A DNA stretch of 64,000 nt from an uncultured Bacteroidales bacterium. Lineage in GTDB: Bacteria; Bacteroidota; Bacteroidia; Bacteroidales; UBA932. Numbering within the stretch: the stretch's first letter is position 1; each line of letters starts with the position of its first letter. The notes beneath the pieces are model-generated. The model worked only from the letters and a program-made list of their open reading frames with translations, was not told the origin of the DNA and did no database searches. Location of the stretch: NCBI GenBank assembly GCA_934725015.1, contig CAKVAS010000013.1:1-64000 (forward strand). The letters run 5' to 3'. Below, piece after piece: positions 8,029 through 16,970 of the stretch. Both the position numbers and the translations under genes were made by a program.

Positions 8029-9213
8029 TCATTTCAGTGTTTTATCCAAAAATTCGACAAGTCCCTCTGCGACTTGCCTCGCGCCGAAGTTTCTGACTGC
8101 ATAATCATAGGCCCTGTCTGAAACAGCTTTCGCCTCACATGGATGAGTTAATATGTATTTCATTTTTTCTGCATAAGCGAAATCATCGCACGGTTCAACC
8201 ATGAATATAGTTTCACCGTCATGAACATAATTACGTATTTCTCCGACATCGGTGGCTATTACAGGGGTATGACTCATCATGTACTCCGCCAATTTGGTAG
8301 GGAAGCCTCCGGCAGCCCTTTTTGTATTTGGTTGTGAGGTCACCAAAATCTCAGCGTCGGCCAACACCTGAGGTACGGAATCATAGTTTATGCGCCCCTT
8401 TATGAATACCCGGTCATTTAGTTTCAATTCAGAAATCACATTCTGCACAAAGTCCCTGTCCTTGTCATCCGGCGTCCCATACAAATGAAGATTAATATCC
8501 TTAAAATCATCACATATTCGGCAAAATGCCCGAATGATGTTATCCACATTATCCTTCGCCAGCATCATGTTGCCCATATAGCAGATATATTTCCGTGACA
8601 CCGTCCTGCGGCTTATGCCGTCAAAGCGCCCTGTGTTGAGAATCGAACAGAGAATATGGGTCGGCTTTACACAGACGACACTATCATAATATTCACGCAA
8701 CGCCGTCGTCATCAGTACCCGGAAAGAAATGAAATGATACACGAATTTATATGTCCACTTATAGTAGAACGGTATGCTGTTCTTCAATCTTCTTATCGGT
8801 TCAGGGAACTCGTCTCCGACAAATCCGAGACGAAATCCCATAAAGCGAAGGACAGGCGCGAAGAAGAACATGTATAACGGAGAATCGAAGCTCAGGAGTA
8901 TGCAGTCGAATTTCTGTCTTCTGTCGGATTCCCGCAAGATTCGCAGCGCATTAAAAAGGGCCTTGGGCCGATCGACAAGGCATTTGTATAAAGTGGAGCG
9001 GCTTGAGTCTCGTTTATGGGAGTATGTATATTTCACGCCGCCGACATAGCCGGACAAAGGATACCGGTCATCACACACCTTCGGCTGAAACACGACGACT
9101 TCGACCGAACATCCATTTTCTATCAGCCCCTGTCCGTAAGACAATATTCTTATGGTAGGGGCCATACCCTCGGGAAAGGCATATGTACACAGTACACCTA
9201 CTTTATTGAGCAT
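8029..9213 (-). CDS. Glycosyltransferase family 4
   Basis: A 394-residue GT-B transferase. It opens with VLCTYAFPEGMAPTIRILSYGQGL, and the donor half reads YICYMGNMMLAKDNVDNIIRAF, then GGFPTKLAEYMMSHTPVIATDVGEIRNYV. The shared FPTKL.EY pattern links it to the downstream neighbour. Its start overlaps the end of the polymerase gene by 16 bases. Probably adds one sugar of the repeat unit on the inner face of the membrane. Confidence 0.83.
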   Translation of the reverse strand: MLNKVGVLCTYAFPEGMAPTIRILSYGQGLIENGCSVEVVVFQPKVCDDRYPLSGYVGGVKYTYSHKRDSSRSTLYKCLVDRPKALFNALRILRESDRRQKFDCILLSFDSPLYMFFFAPVLRFMGFRLGFVGDEFPEPIRRLKNSIPFYYKWTYKFVYHFISFRVLMTTALREYYDSVVCVKPTHILCSILNTGRFDGISRRTVSRKYICYMGNMMLAKDNVDNIIRAFCRICDDFKDINLHLYGTPDDKDRDFVQNVISELKLNDRVFIKGRINYDSVPQVLADAEILVTSQPNTKRAAGGFPTKLAEYMMSHTPVIATDVGEIRNYVHDGETIFMVEPCDDFAYAEKMKYILTHPCEAKAVSDRAYDYAVRNFGARQVAEGLVEFLDKTLK

Positions 9214-10388
9214 TGTTCTGATGAAGTGTTAAATGCGAAAAAATACAAAAGATAAAAAAACGGAGAATATGTTATCGTCTGTGAAAAAGACAGCAGCAGA
9301 ATAACAATAAAGACGCTGACTTTTATCCAAGAACTGCCATTTCCACAATATAACCTTGTGCCTTTATACAGCAGTACATAAAGATATATAGACAACGGTA
9401 TTCCAAAATAGCGAAGCAGATCTGTCAGGCCATTGGGGCTGGAGAACAGGCCCCTTGTAAAAGCCTTTTCAAGATATGGTCCATATCCGATTACTGGCGA
9501 CTCTACAATCTGTGACCAATGATAAGCCATCGCGCCGAATCTTGACCATGTTTCATTGTCAGAAGACTGAGCCACTAATTTCTCGGACATAAAATCAAGT
9601 CCGCTGACATACACTGCCGTAATTGACAGAACAACAGTCAATATTATCTTGTATGACAGTCTGATCTTTGAAAAGCATATATAACTGACAAACAGGACTC
9701 CCATCGCAATATAGCCGGTTGTCGAAAATGTAGTGATGTTCGTAAATATAAAAACTGCATTCCGCTTCTCAAATAAAGGCTTCCTGTTATGGAAAAGATT
9801 GACAGCCAATGCTAATGTTATAAATATGGTGAAGCGCCCCGGTTCCCAGAAAGGGCCGGAGTTTCGCATGACTCCATCAATTTCCCTTGGTATGCTGAAC
9901 ACATAAAGCGTATCCACGACATTGGTATTATCCTCAAAATTATCCCAGCCGAGCAAAGGACAGTTTGATGCAATTGCCCTGAGAAAAGACAGCCCGGAAG
10001 GTATCTGGGAGATGAGCCAAAAGGAAAGTGCCGTCAGAGATATCCAATACATTATGCTCACAAATAATGACGGGAAACGCTTTCCCAATATCCGCGCGGA
10101 CATAGCGCATACAATCACTGTAGAAATCGGTCGTATGACCGTTATAAGAGTTCCATGAAATTTTATCATCTGCAACAGCATAACGAGAGCAATCATGGCA
10201 ATCAGAAAGATTTCCCCCAGACAGAGCCGCAGATGCCTGAAAAGGAACAGAGCACCGACAACCGGAAGCGCGACAATCATCCACATCGGAAACAATCCGT
10301 AAGTGAATCCTCCTCCGGACCAAAGAATCAGGAAAAGGAGCAACAGGCACTCATATATGCCTCCGCCTGCACGATTTCTCACAATCAT
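9198..10388 (-). CDS. O-antigen/polysaccharide polymerase (Wzy-like)
   Basis: A polytopic membrane protein with around ten hydrophobic segments spread over its length and the large periplasmic loop usual for Wzy (around FEDNTNVVDTLYVFSIPREIDGVMRNSGPFWEPGRF). Wzy proteins join repeat units on the outer leaflet. The GPFWEPGRF and ARFG.MAYHWS stretches are typical of this group in Bacteroidota. I choose the ATG at 10388 because it overlaps the flippase stop as ATGA; a GTG at 10433 would also be in frame. Family identity rests on topology and position next to Wzx. Confidence 0.8.
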   Translation of the reverse strand: MIVRNRAGGGIYECLLLLFLILWSGGGFTYGLFPMWMIVALPVVGALFLFRHLRLCLGEIFLIAMIALVMLLQMIKFHGTLITVIRPISTVIVCAMSARILGKRFPSLFVSIMYWISLTALSFWLISQIPSGLSFLRAIASNCPLLGWDNFEDNTNVVDTLYVFSIPREIDGVMRNSGPFWEPGRFTIFITLALAVNLFHNRKPLFEKRNAVFIFTNITTFSTTGYIAMGVLFVSYICFSKIRLSYKIILTVVLSITAVYVSGLDFMSEKLVAQSSDNETWSRFGAMAYHWSQIVESPVIGYGPYLEKAFTRGLFSSPNGLTDLLRYFGIPLSIYLYVLLYKGTRLYCGNGSSWIKVSVFIVILLLSFSQTITYSPFFYLLYFFAFNTSSEQCSIK

Positions 10389-11743
10389 TTGTTCCATATA
10401 CCGGATGCCGTATTGTTCAGCAGTTTTGAACACTGGTATTTCGACCAGATGTAATTGACTAAAAAGACAAAGGTGTTGGCAATCAGAACTCCCGGTAATC
10501 CCGACTTTCGACCCGCGAATACCGCCATAGGTATATAAACTATGGCAACAATACCTGTTATAAGCATCTGCGCACGAACTTTACCTATGCCGTTGATAAT
10601 TGTCCCATACACTTTGTACAACATTTCAAAAGATATATACAGAAAAATAAGTCCGGTTGTAAGATAGCCTATTGTTATTGAATCCCCCAACCATATCCTA
10701 TAAACAAATTTTGCCAACAGAACCATGAGAGCGCCGATGCCGATTGCCGCGAAACATATTTTCCGTGTGGAAGACAGCGTTTTCTTAATCCAGACATGAT
10801 CGTTTCGGACATAGGCGTCAGTTGTCGCCGACCACACCGGAGTAACGATTATATTGAAAAATATCGTAAGGACACTTATATACTTAAAGGCCAGATTATA
10901 TTCCACTACAGCCTCCGGACTGACCGTTCGCGCTATTATTATGCTGTTGGCCTGAAACAAGACGACTGATATTATCTGAAGTACGAAAAACTTTATGCCC
11001 AATGTCAAAACACACGTCACAGACTTGAATTCAACAAACTTGATAGACGGGGCAAGCGGTCTCAGTTTTCTCCGAAACAGCAATATCGACCCAAGAAACA
11101 AAACAACCGGAGGTATCAGACAATTCACCGCACCTATCTGAAACACTGATGACACATCGAACAAATACACCTGAACAAGCAGGGCCACAAACGACAACAA
11201 CTGTCCAAGAAATGTGAACACTGACTGCATTGCCGGCATCTGACACGCAAACAATATGGAGTTTACAAGCCCGAACAGGAATTGTACACAAAATGCGATG
11301 AAAACAATGCTTGCAAGTTTGCCGATTTCAACGGCATCGCTTGACGGAGAGTTCAATATGTCTATCCAGTTTATGTGCGGACTTACGATAAGAAACAAGA
11401 CTATGATAGCCGCCACATATATGGCCAACACGGCATAACTGCTGCTGATGACCTTTCTGGCCTGACCGACATCTCCTGCGGCGAGATATTCGGGAATCTT
11501 GTTTCTGAGGCCATTCCCCAGACCGACATCCATATATCCGACCCAGCTGACAATTGATGTCAATGTAAGCAGAACTCCATAATCAGCCCGATTAACGTGA
11601 TTCAGCATAATTGGCGCCGACAGCAAAGTCAACAGCATGGATATGCCGCGTATGGCAATCATCAGAGCCGTATTTTTATACATCTTTGCAGACCTGATGT
11701 CCATGCCTGCGCAATTATTCAACAGGTGTCTGAAACTCTGCAT
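10385..11743 (-). CDS. Polysaccharide flippase (Wzx-like)
   Basis: A 452-residue MATE/MOP-superfamily membrane protein that should flip undecaprenyl-linked repeat units. The N-terminus KMYKNTALMIAIRGISMLLTLLSAPIMLNHVNRADYGVLLTLTSIVSWVGYMDVGLGNGLRNKIPEYLA is the classic family start, and about 12 to 14 hydrophobic helices follow. The long start overlaps the upstream gene by 29 bases; an ATG at 11704 (MDIRSAKMYKN) removes the overlap and is equally plausible. Confidence 0.88.
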   Translation of the reverse strand: MQSFRHLLNNCAGMDIRSAKMYKNTALMIAIRGISMLLTLLSAPIMLNHVNRADYGVLLTLTSIVSWVGYMDVGLGNGLRNKIPEYLAAGDVGQARKVISSSYAVLAIYVAAIIVLFLIVSPHINWIDILNSPSSDAVEIGKLASIVFIAFCVQFLFGLVNSILFACQMPAMQSVFTFLGQLLSFVALLVQVYLFDVSSVFQIGAVNCLIPPVVLFLGSILLFRRKLRPLAPSIKFVEFKSVTCVLTLGIKFFVLQIISVVLFQANSIIIARTVSPEAVVEYNLAFKYISVLTIFFNIIVTPVWSATTDAYVRNDHVWIKKTLSSTRKICFAAIGIGALMVLLAKFVYRIWLGDSITIGYLTTGLIFLYISFEMLYKVYGTIINGIGKVRAQMLITGIVAIVYIPMAVFAGRKSGLPGVLIANTFVFLVNYIWSKYQCSKLLNNTASGIWNK

Positions 11744-12965
11744 TTTGCGTCTCCGAATTGGATAGTTTCACAGATTTGCCACTCTTCTCTGTATCCTCCG
11801 GCGCACATCTGTCCATGAAGTTCATAATCCGGAGGAAAACACCCGTGCGCTCCTTATGGGTGTAACGGCCTATGCGGCGCATCAGATGGTATATTCCAGT
11901 ATCATGGGCAATCTGCCGGCGCATGAACGGATAGAATCCGAAGGTCACGAGCAGGCTCAAGGCCACCACGACATACAGCTGAACATCGACGGAGGCGCCA
12001 AGTCTCCATGACAGGAGCCAGCAGGTGACGACGAACATATCGGAAAGGAGTATGGAGACTGTCGTCCCTATGTGAGAGAAGCCAAGGTCTATGAAAAGGT
12101 GGTGAAGATGGGTTTTGTCCGGATGAAAGGGAGACATGCCACGGCAGATGCGGACGAGCATCACCCTCAATGTGTCAAAGACAGGGATGCTCATGACGGC
12201 GAGCGTGAACGGGACAAGACCGAGGCTCGAATCAATCCTGTTGTGCACCGCTCCGGATGCCAGAATTTCCACAACAAACGCCATCAGAACAACTCCCATC
12301 ATCAGAGTGCCGCTGTCACCAATGAACATCTTTGACCTGCGTCCGAAGACATTGTGAAAGAAAAACGGAATCAGCGACCCGACTGAAAGAGATGCCAGAA
12401 CCACCATATCCGGATTGCCAAGGCGATGAAACATCACGCCGAAAAGTGTGCAGGCCATGATGCAGAAACCTGATGAATAGCCGTCGACACCGTCAATCAG
12501 ATTGGTGGCGTTGATGATTCCGACTCCGGCAAAGACCGTCAGAGGCAGGGCTGCCCAAAACGGGATTTCATAAATTCCCCAAAGACCGTGAAAGTCATTT
12601 ATGCTGTCGCCTGTAACCGCGACGAGTCCTCCCACAAGGGCAATCTCCACAAAAAAGCGTAGCTTCGGAGTCAGTCCTATTATGTCGTCAAGAACCCCTA
12701 TGCACAGCATTATGCCCATTGCCCCGAAGATTATCAGAAGATTGTTCAGAGGCATCACAGTCTCTGTACAGAACATCCCGACGAGAAGCCCGAAGAACAC
12801 TGACGCCCCGCCGAGAACAGGAACAGGCACGCGCTGAAGCTTTCTCGCATCCGGATTATCTACAATATTCTTGTCTATTGCAATCCGCAGCACCTTGGGA
12901 TAGACCCACCAAATCGCGGCGAGTGAAGTCAGAAAAGGAAGAACAGTTTCGGTAAAAAGGCTCAT
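11715..12965 (-). CDS. Undecaprenyl-phosphate GlcNAc-1-phosphate transferase-like (WecA/MraY family)
   Basis: A 416-residue polytopic membrane enzyme that starts repeat-unit assembly by moving a HexNAc-1-phosphate onto undecaprenyl phosphate. Diagnostic motifs: NPDARKLQRVPVPVLGG near the N-terminus, VLDDIIGL with the aspartate pair at 93-94, NATNLIDGVDG, FIGDSGTLMMG and the HPDKTHLHH loop that selects the sugar. The C-terminal tail after the last helix (about 60 residues) is hydrophilic. Its position directly after the antiterminator and the small unknown gene fits an initiating enzyme. Confidence 0.92.
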   Translation of the reverse strand: MSLFTETVLPFLTSLAAIWWVYPKVLRIAIDKNIVDNPDARKLQRVPVPVLGGASVFFGLLVGMFCTETVMPLNNLLIIFGAMGIMLCIGVLDDIIGLTPKLRFFVEIALVGGLVAVTGDSINDFHGLWGIYEIPFWAALPLTVFAGVGIINATNLIDGVDGYSSGFCIMACTLFGVMFHRLGNPDMVVLASLSVGSLIPFFFHNVFGRRSKMFIGDSGTLMMGVVLMAFVVEILASGAVHNRIDSSLGLVPFTLAVMSIPVFDTLRVMLVRICRGMSPFHPDKTHLHHLFIDLGFSHIGTTVSILLSDMFVVTCWLLSWRLGASVDVQLYVVVALSLLVTFGFYPFMRRQIAHDTGIYHLMRRIGRYTHKERTGVFLRIMNFMDRCAPEDTEKSGKSVKLSNSETQNAEFQTPVE

Positions 12966-12986
12966 GTTTCAGATATTTATAGAAAG

Positions 12987-13349
12987 TCAGCCGCGAAGGG
13001 ATCTTGCCCATGCGGAATATGACTTCCCCACCTCATCAAAAGGCGAGCAAATATGATATATCCGCCTCCGGTCATCGGGCTCGGAAAGGTCGAATTCGGT
13101 CGAAAGACCGTTTAGGAAAGGCTCGCGGACAGCAACCACCGGCATCTGCATTTCCTCCGAAAAGCATTCGCGGGCAAGCATCTTCGCCGAAAGTGCCCGG
13201 TGCAGGATGAACGCGGACAGCCCGTATGCGACCCACACGCCAAACACCTCCGCTGACCTGTAGAGGAAAATCCTGTCACCTGAATTTGTGCATTCGTTGA
13301 ATGTAATCAGGTCTTGTAAAGTGCTGTAAGCTGAGGGTATCATGTCCAT
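12987..13349 (-). CDS. Small unknown protein following the UpxY-like gene
   Basis: A 120-residue soluble protein beginning MDMIPSAYSTLQDLITFNEC, with FGVWVAYGLSAFILHRA and VVAVREPFLNGL in the middle. In Bacteroides capsule loci the gene after upxY encodes UpxZ, an inhibitor of other UpxY proteins; this protein has that position and about that size, but I do not see convincing UpxZ sequence similarity. It starts eight bases after the antiterminator stop and ends 21 bases before the WecA-like gene. Function unassigned. Confidence 0.7.
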   Translation of the reverse strand: MDMIPSAYSTLQDLITFNECTNSGDRIFLYRSAEVFGVWVAYGLSAFILHRALSAKMLARECFSEEMQMPVVAVREPFLNGLSTEFDLSEPDDRRRIYHICSPFDEVGKSYSAWARSLRG

Positions 13350-13357
13350 GCTGTGAT

Positions 13358-13924
13358 TTAATCCTTGACAAACTGAATATATTCCGAGTCCACCTCGACG
13401 CTGGCGGTAAAAAAATTCGGCAGACTGATCAGGACACGACGCACGCGTGCACCCCTCACATTGAGGAGCACACCATCGCAGCCGTCAAGAGGGCCGCCGA
13501 TTATGCGCACTGGCCGCCCGCACATGTCCGGTGTCAATTCGCCGGGCATATAGTAGGCAGGATCCTTCGCTGCGCCTACGGCAGCGATGAAGCGGGACAT
13601 ATCGCGGCCTGGTACAACCATCGGCTCACAATATGCCCCGCCTTTGAAGTAGCGGTACTGTAAAGTAGGAGTCTTCCGGATTATCGGATCCAGAACATCA
13701 CGAGTGGAGTGGGCGAAGAGCAGGTCAGGCATAAAAGGCACAAACCGGCGCTCGGACTTGCCGTCACGGGACGACAACACCCACCGCATCGGGGTGAAGA
13801 CCTCGATGTTCAGGTTAGAAAGTTGCAGGTATGCGGGAAGTTTGGCGTTCGGGCGCTTCAGGTCGCGCAGTACGAACCAGCACTCATCACACGATGATAA
13901 TCCTGCCTGTACCCCCCCCCACAT
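13358..13924 (-). CDS. UpxY-type NusG-like transcription antiterminator
   Basis: A 188-residue NusG-family protein. The NusG N-terminal domain runs from CWFVLRDLKRPNAKLPAYL to about residue 115, with FVPFMPDLLFAH as the usual strand, and the C-terminal KOW-like part holds GRPVRIIGGPLDGCDGVLLNVRGARVRRVLISL. UpxY proteins load on RNA polymerase in the leader of their own polysaccharide operon and prevent early termination. Codons 2-4 contain nine consecutive G (13912-13920 on the plus strand as C). By hand translation, one base more or less leads to a stop within about 25 codons. No in-frame start upstream or shortly downstream would avoid the tract. Confidence 0.9.
   Translation of the reverse strand: MWGGVQAGLSSCDECWFVLRDLKRPNAKLPAYLQLSNLNIEVFTPMRWVLSSRDGKSERRFVPFMPDLLFAHSTRDVLDPIIRKTPTLQYRYFKGGAYCEPMVVPGRDMSRFIAAVGAAKDPAYYMPGELTPDMCGRPVRIIGGPLDGCDGVLLNVRGARVRRVLISLPNFFTASVEVDSEYIQFVKD
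13912..13920 (-). repeat. G9 homopolymer in the antiterminator start
   Basis: Nine C on the plus strand, read as G on the coding strand, covering codons 2-4 of the UpxY-like gene. Length nine keeps the frame open; eight or ten closes it. Confidence 0.95.
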
Positions 13925-13992
13925 GGTTGGTTGTCAAGCAGTTATTCAATGGTTTAGAAATGTTTCTTCCGTTGGAGTCACACATACGGGTG

Positions 13993-14023
13993 CAAAGGTA
14001 AGCAGAAATATCGGCAATGTCAA
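13993..14023 (-). promoter_or_regulatory. Promoter of the polysaccharide operon
   Basis: On the minus strand a TTG (14023-14021) is followed after exactly 20 bases by TACCTTTG (14000-13993), matching the Bacteroides -33/-7 consensus. Transcription should begin near 13986, leaving a leader of about 60 bases before the antiterminator ATG. No invertible repeats flank it. Confidence 0.75.
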
Positions 14024-14044
14024 TAATTTCCGCACAATTCACTC

Positions 14045-14064
14045 AAAAAAAGGGAACACCCTTT
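14045..14064 (-). terminator. Terminator after the ferredoxin gene
   Basis: The minus strand reads AAAGGG, TGTT, CCCTTT and then runs into further T residues: a six-base-pair stem with a four-base loop and U tract, 37 bases after the ferredoxin stop. It isolates the ferredoxin from the polysaccharide promoter. Confidence 0.7.
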
Positions 14065-14100
14065 CGGATGCTCCCCGTCAAAGACATTCCTGCCGGAAAA

Positions 14101-14268
14101 TTATTCGGCGACGATCGCGCCCTGCGGGCAGGCGTCCGCGCAGGTGCCGCAGTCGATGCAGACATTCGGGTCAATTTTGTAGATGTCGCCCTCGGAAATT
14201 GCTCCGACCGGGCATTCGTTGATGCAAGTACCGCAAGCTACGCAGTCCTGTGTGATTTTGTGAGCCAT
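14101..14268 (-). CDS. 2[4Fe-4S] ferredoxin
   Basis: A 55-residue ferredoxin, MAHKITQDCVACGTCINECP onward, with two CxxCxxCxxxCP clusters (Cys 9, 12, 15, 19 and 37, 40, 43, 47). Such clostridial-type ferredoxins carry electrons at low potential for pyruvate:ferredoxin oxidoreductase and related enzymes in anaerobes. Start and stop are clear, with its own promoter upstream and a hairpin terminator downstream, so it is a single-gene unit. Confidence 0.96.
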   Translation of the reverse strand: MAHKITQDCVACGTCINECPVGAISEGDIYKIDPNVCIDCGTCADACPQGAIVAE

Positions 14269-14349
14269 AAATTTATGAGTTTAAATAATCGTTGTTTCAT
14301 TCCGTCCGCGCCGTCACGGGACAACATGACCAGACCGGCAAAGACATTG

Positions 14350-14380
14350 CAAATTTAGGAACTGTTTTGATTTTTTACAA
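14350..14380 (-). promoter_or_regulatory. Ferredoxin promoter
   Basis: Minus-strand TTG (14380-14378), 20 bases, then TAAATTTG (14357-14350), an exact-spacing Bacteroides-type promoter about 80 bases before the ferredoxin ATG. Confidence 0.75.
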
Positions 14381-14400
14381 AATATTTTCAAGTATCTTTG
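14366..14400 (+). promoter_or_regulatory. Promoter of the DUF1573 gene
   Basis: TATCTTTG at 14393-14400 is a good -7 element; the nearest TTTG (14366-14369) is a few bases further upstream than usual. It overlaps the divergent ferredoxin promoter. The start of transcription near 14407 excludes an ATG at 14405 and supports the coding start at 14477. Confidence 0.6.
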
Positions 14401-14476
14401 CATTTTGAAGGTTTCGATGTTCGGGAATATGATGGAACGGACATTTTGCGGAAGGGAGAAGAAAAATCGAATCGGG

Positions 14477-15604
14477 ATGAAAAGAATATACCTATATATA
14501 TTCGCCGTCGCGGCGATGATTTTTGCCGGGGCGGCATGGACGCCGGCGGAGGCGCAGGTGAAGGTCAGCGCGAACATCGAGATGGACAGCGACATGCACG
14601 ACTTCGGGGACATCCTGCTCGGGAGCGGGCCGGTGAGCTGCTCGTTCACGGTGAGGAACGTCGGTAAGGAGCCGGTGGCGATTTACAGCGTGGTGACCTC
14701 ATGCGGATGCACGGATGTGGAATGGACGAAATCGCCGATAAAGCCCGGGGAAAGCGGCAAGATTTCGGCATCCTACAGCAACAACGAGGCTCCGCTCCCG
14801 TTCGACAAGAACCTGACGGCATATTTCTCCGACACGAAGAAGCCGGTGATACTCAAGCTGCGGGGCGTGTGCCACGAGAAAAAGCTGACACAGGCGGAGA
14901 TATTCACGGAACGCTTCGGGGACGTCGGCTTCAGGACGCTTGATGTCAAATGCGGGAACGTCCTTCAGGGAGAAAGCCGCAGCGACGAGTTCAGGGTGGC
15001 GAACCTCGGGGAAAGGCCCGTGAGGCTTGAGTTCAAGGACATAAGTGAAGGGCTCGTGCTGAAGGTGTCCCCGGAAGTCATCCCGGCGGGGGGCGAGGCA
15101 AAGGTCAGCTACACCGTGAAGACCTCGCGGGAGAGATGGGGCAAGAATTTCTACTATGCCGTTCCTGTCGTTGACGGGGTCGAGTCCTACGCCCTTGCTG
15201 GACTGCCCGAGGGCGTGAAGGCCGGGAAGCTGAGGATTTATGCGTTCACGACCGCGAACTTCAACTCGATGACTGAAAAGGAGAAATCCGACGGACCAAG
15301 ACCCCGGTTCGAGACCTCGACATGGTCGTTCGGAAAGATGAAGGCAGGGCGGACGATTGATGCGGAGTTCAACTTCACAAACGAGGGCAAGCGCTGCTTT
15401 CAGGTCTATAAGTGCGACACGGACGCGCCGCGCTATTCCCACGGGACGATTCTGCCTGCCGCGCCTGGTGAAAAGGGACAGATCCGGGTCCATGTCGATA
15501 CGTCGATGCTCCCTAAGGGAGAGACGCTGATAATCGTGACCCTCACCACGAACTCCCCTCTCCGCCCGGTCATCAACCTGTTCATATCAGGGTATCTTGA
15601 GTAG
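14477..15604 (+). CDS. Secreted DUF1573 protein
   Basis: A 375-residue exported protein. MKRIYLYIFAVAAMIFAGAAWTPAEAQ is a standard signal peptide. At least two DUF1573 (ASPM/HYDIN-like immunoglobulin) domains follow, each with the pattern HDFGDILLGSGPVSCSFTVRNVGKEPVAI...SCGCT and WSFGKMKAGRTIDAEFNFTNEGKRCFQV. Such proteins are abundant in Bacteroidota and are thought to be periplasmic or surface structural factors; the exact role is unknown. The start is fixed by the promoter position and by the signal peptide. Confidence 0.88.
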   Translation: MKRIYLYIFAVAAMIFAGAAWTPAEAQVKVSANIEMDSDMHDFGDILLGSGPVSCSFTVRNVGKEPVAIYSVVTSCGCTDVEWTKSPIKPGESGKISASYSNNEAPLPFDKNLTAYFSDTKKPVILKLRGVCHEKKLTQAEIFTERFGDVGFRTLDVKCGNVLQGESRSDEFRVANLGERPVRLEFKDISEGLVLKVSPEVIPAGGEAKVSYTVKTSRERWGKNFYYAVPVVDGVESYALAGLPEGVKAGKLRIYAFTTANFNSMTEKEKSDGPRPRFETSTWSFGKMKAGRTIDAEFNFTNEGKRCFQVYKCDTDAPRYSHGTILPAAPGEKGQIRVHVDTSMLPKGETLIIVTLTTNSPLRPVINLFISGYLE

Positions 15605-15703
15605 CCGAATTAAAACACTGAGCATCAGGTAGATATAATCCACGACAACCGGACATCATACAAATATAATCCTCCACAAACAGACATCACATCCTCAGAC
15701 AGA

Positions 15704-16942
15704 ATGAATCTCCTCCACACCATAATGGACATCCTCCGCAACAGCATACTCATCACGGGACTCGTAATCGTGATGATGATGATGATCGAGGCGCTGAACA
15801 TCGAATCGCACGGGCGGTTTTTCTCGCGCCTGCGCAGAACACGGCTCGGACAGGTGGTATTCGGAGCCGCGCTCGGACTGGTTCCGGGCTGCATCGGCGG
15901 ATTCGCGACGGTATCGCTCTACACCCACGGCCTGTTCAGCTTCGGAGCGCTCATCGCGATGATGATCGCGTCTTCCGGCGACGAGGCCTTCGTGATGCTG
16001 GCGATGTTCCCTCAGAAGGCCCTGTTCCTGTTCGCCGTGCTGTTCGCGGTTGCCGTTGTGACGGGAGTCCTGACCGATGTCATAGGGGACAGGCTGCGAA
16101 AGAAAAAGGGCGCGGAGACAGCCTCCGAGCCGGTTTGCTGCGACGAGGGGTTTGAGATTCATGAACATGAGGACGCAGAGCCGCACGAGCACGGGAAGAG
16201 GCACTTCGGCTGGAAGCGGGCGGTGCTCGCGGTCGGGCTGGCGGTGTTCATCGCGGCGCTCGGCTCCGGACTTCTGGAGCACGACCACGGCGACGAAGCG
16301 CAAGACTGCCGCGACGGAGAGCCGGTCGCAGCGGAGCAGTTCCGGACCGGAAAAGAAGAGCCTGTCTCAATCGGGCATAGCCATGAAGGGCAGGAAGGGC
16401 CGGGGCGGCACACTCATAACGACGGGCACATCCATGACACGGGCGGGGACGCAGCACGCTCCCTCACAATCAACCTGCTCGACGAGTCGTGGATGAACAT
16501 ACTCTTCGCCTGCCTGAGCGTCGTCATGCTCGGGGTGATAATCTTCGCATCTGACCATTTCGTCGAGGAACACCTGTGGCATCATGTCATCAGGAAGCAT
16601 TTTCTGAACATATTCCTCTGGACTTTCGGAGTTCTCGCCGCCATCGCCGTGCTCATGCATTTCATCGACATCGGGACATGGGTCAGCGACAACACCGCCC
16701 TGATGATTCTTTTCGCGGTGGCCGTCGGCATAATCCCGGAATCCGGCCCGCACCTTATCTTCGTCAGCCTTTTCGCGGCCGGCATAGTCCCGTTCCCGGT
16801 ACTTCTGGCCAGCAGCATATCCCAGGACGGGCACGCTTCTATTCCTCTTCTGGCCGAAAGCAAGTCGGCGTTCCTGCGGGCGAAGGTCATCAACTGCCTC
16901 GCCGCCCTCGTATGCGGTTTCACAGCGATGATTTTCATGTAG
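15704..16942 (+). CDS. Putative metal permease (ArsP_2 / putative manganese transporter)
   Basis: A 412-residue inner-membrane protein resembling PF11449, variously annotated as arsenic efflux or manganese transporter. Paired membrane blocks carry GLVPGCIGGFATVSLYTHGLFSFGALIAMMIASSGDEAFVML and the mirror-like GIIPESGPHLIFVSLFAAGIVPFPVLLASSISQDGHASIPLLAES. Between them lies a hydrophilic region of about 110 residues with many histidines (HEHEDAEPHEHGKRH, HDHGDEAQD, HSHEGQEGPGRHTHNDGHIHD), likely a metal-binding loop. It appears to be a lone gene; transport direction and metal are inferred only. Confidence 0.8.
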   Translation: MNLLHTIMDILRNSILITGLVIVMMMMIEALNIESHGRFFSRLRRTRLGQVVFGAALGLVPGCIGGFATVSLYTHGLFSFGALIAMMIASSGDEAFVMLAMFPQKALFLFAVLFAVAVVTGVLTDVIGDRLRKKKGAETASEPVCCDEGFEIHEHEDAEPHEHGKRHFGWKRAVLAVGLAVFIAALGSGLLEHDHGDEAQDCRDGEPVAAEQFRTGKEEPVSIGHSHEGQEGPGRHTHNDGHIHDTGGDAARSLTINLLDESWMNILFACLSVVMLGVIIFASDHFVEEHLWHHVIRKHFLNIFLWTFGVLAAIAVLMHFIDIGTWVSDNTALMILFAVAVGIIPESGPHLIFVSLFAAGIVPFPVLLASSISQDGHASIPLLAESKSAFLRAKVINCLAALVCGFTAMIFM

Positions 16943-16970
16943 GCACGGAGGCATATCCCCGAAAGCCGAT

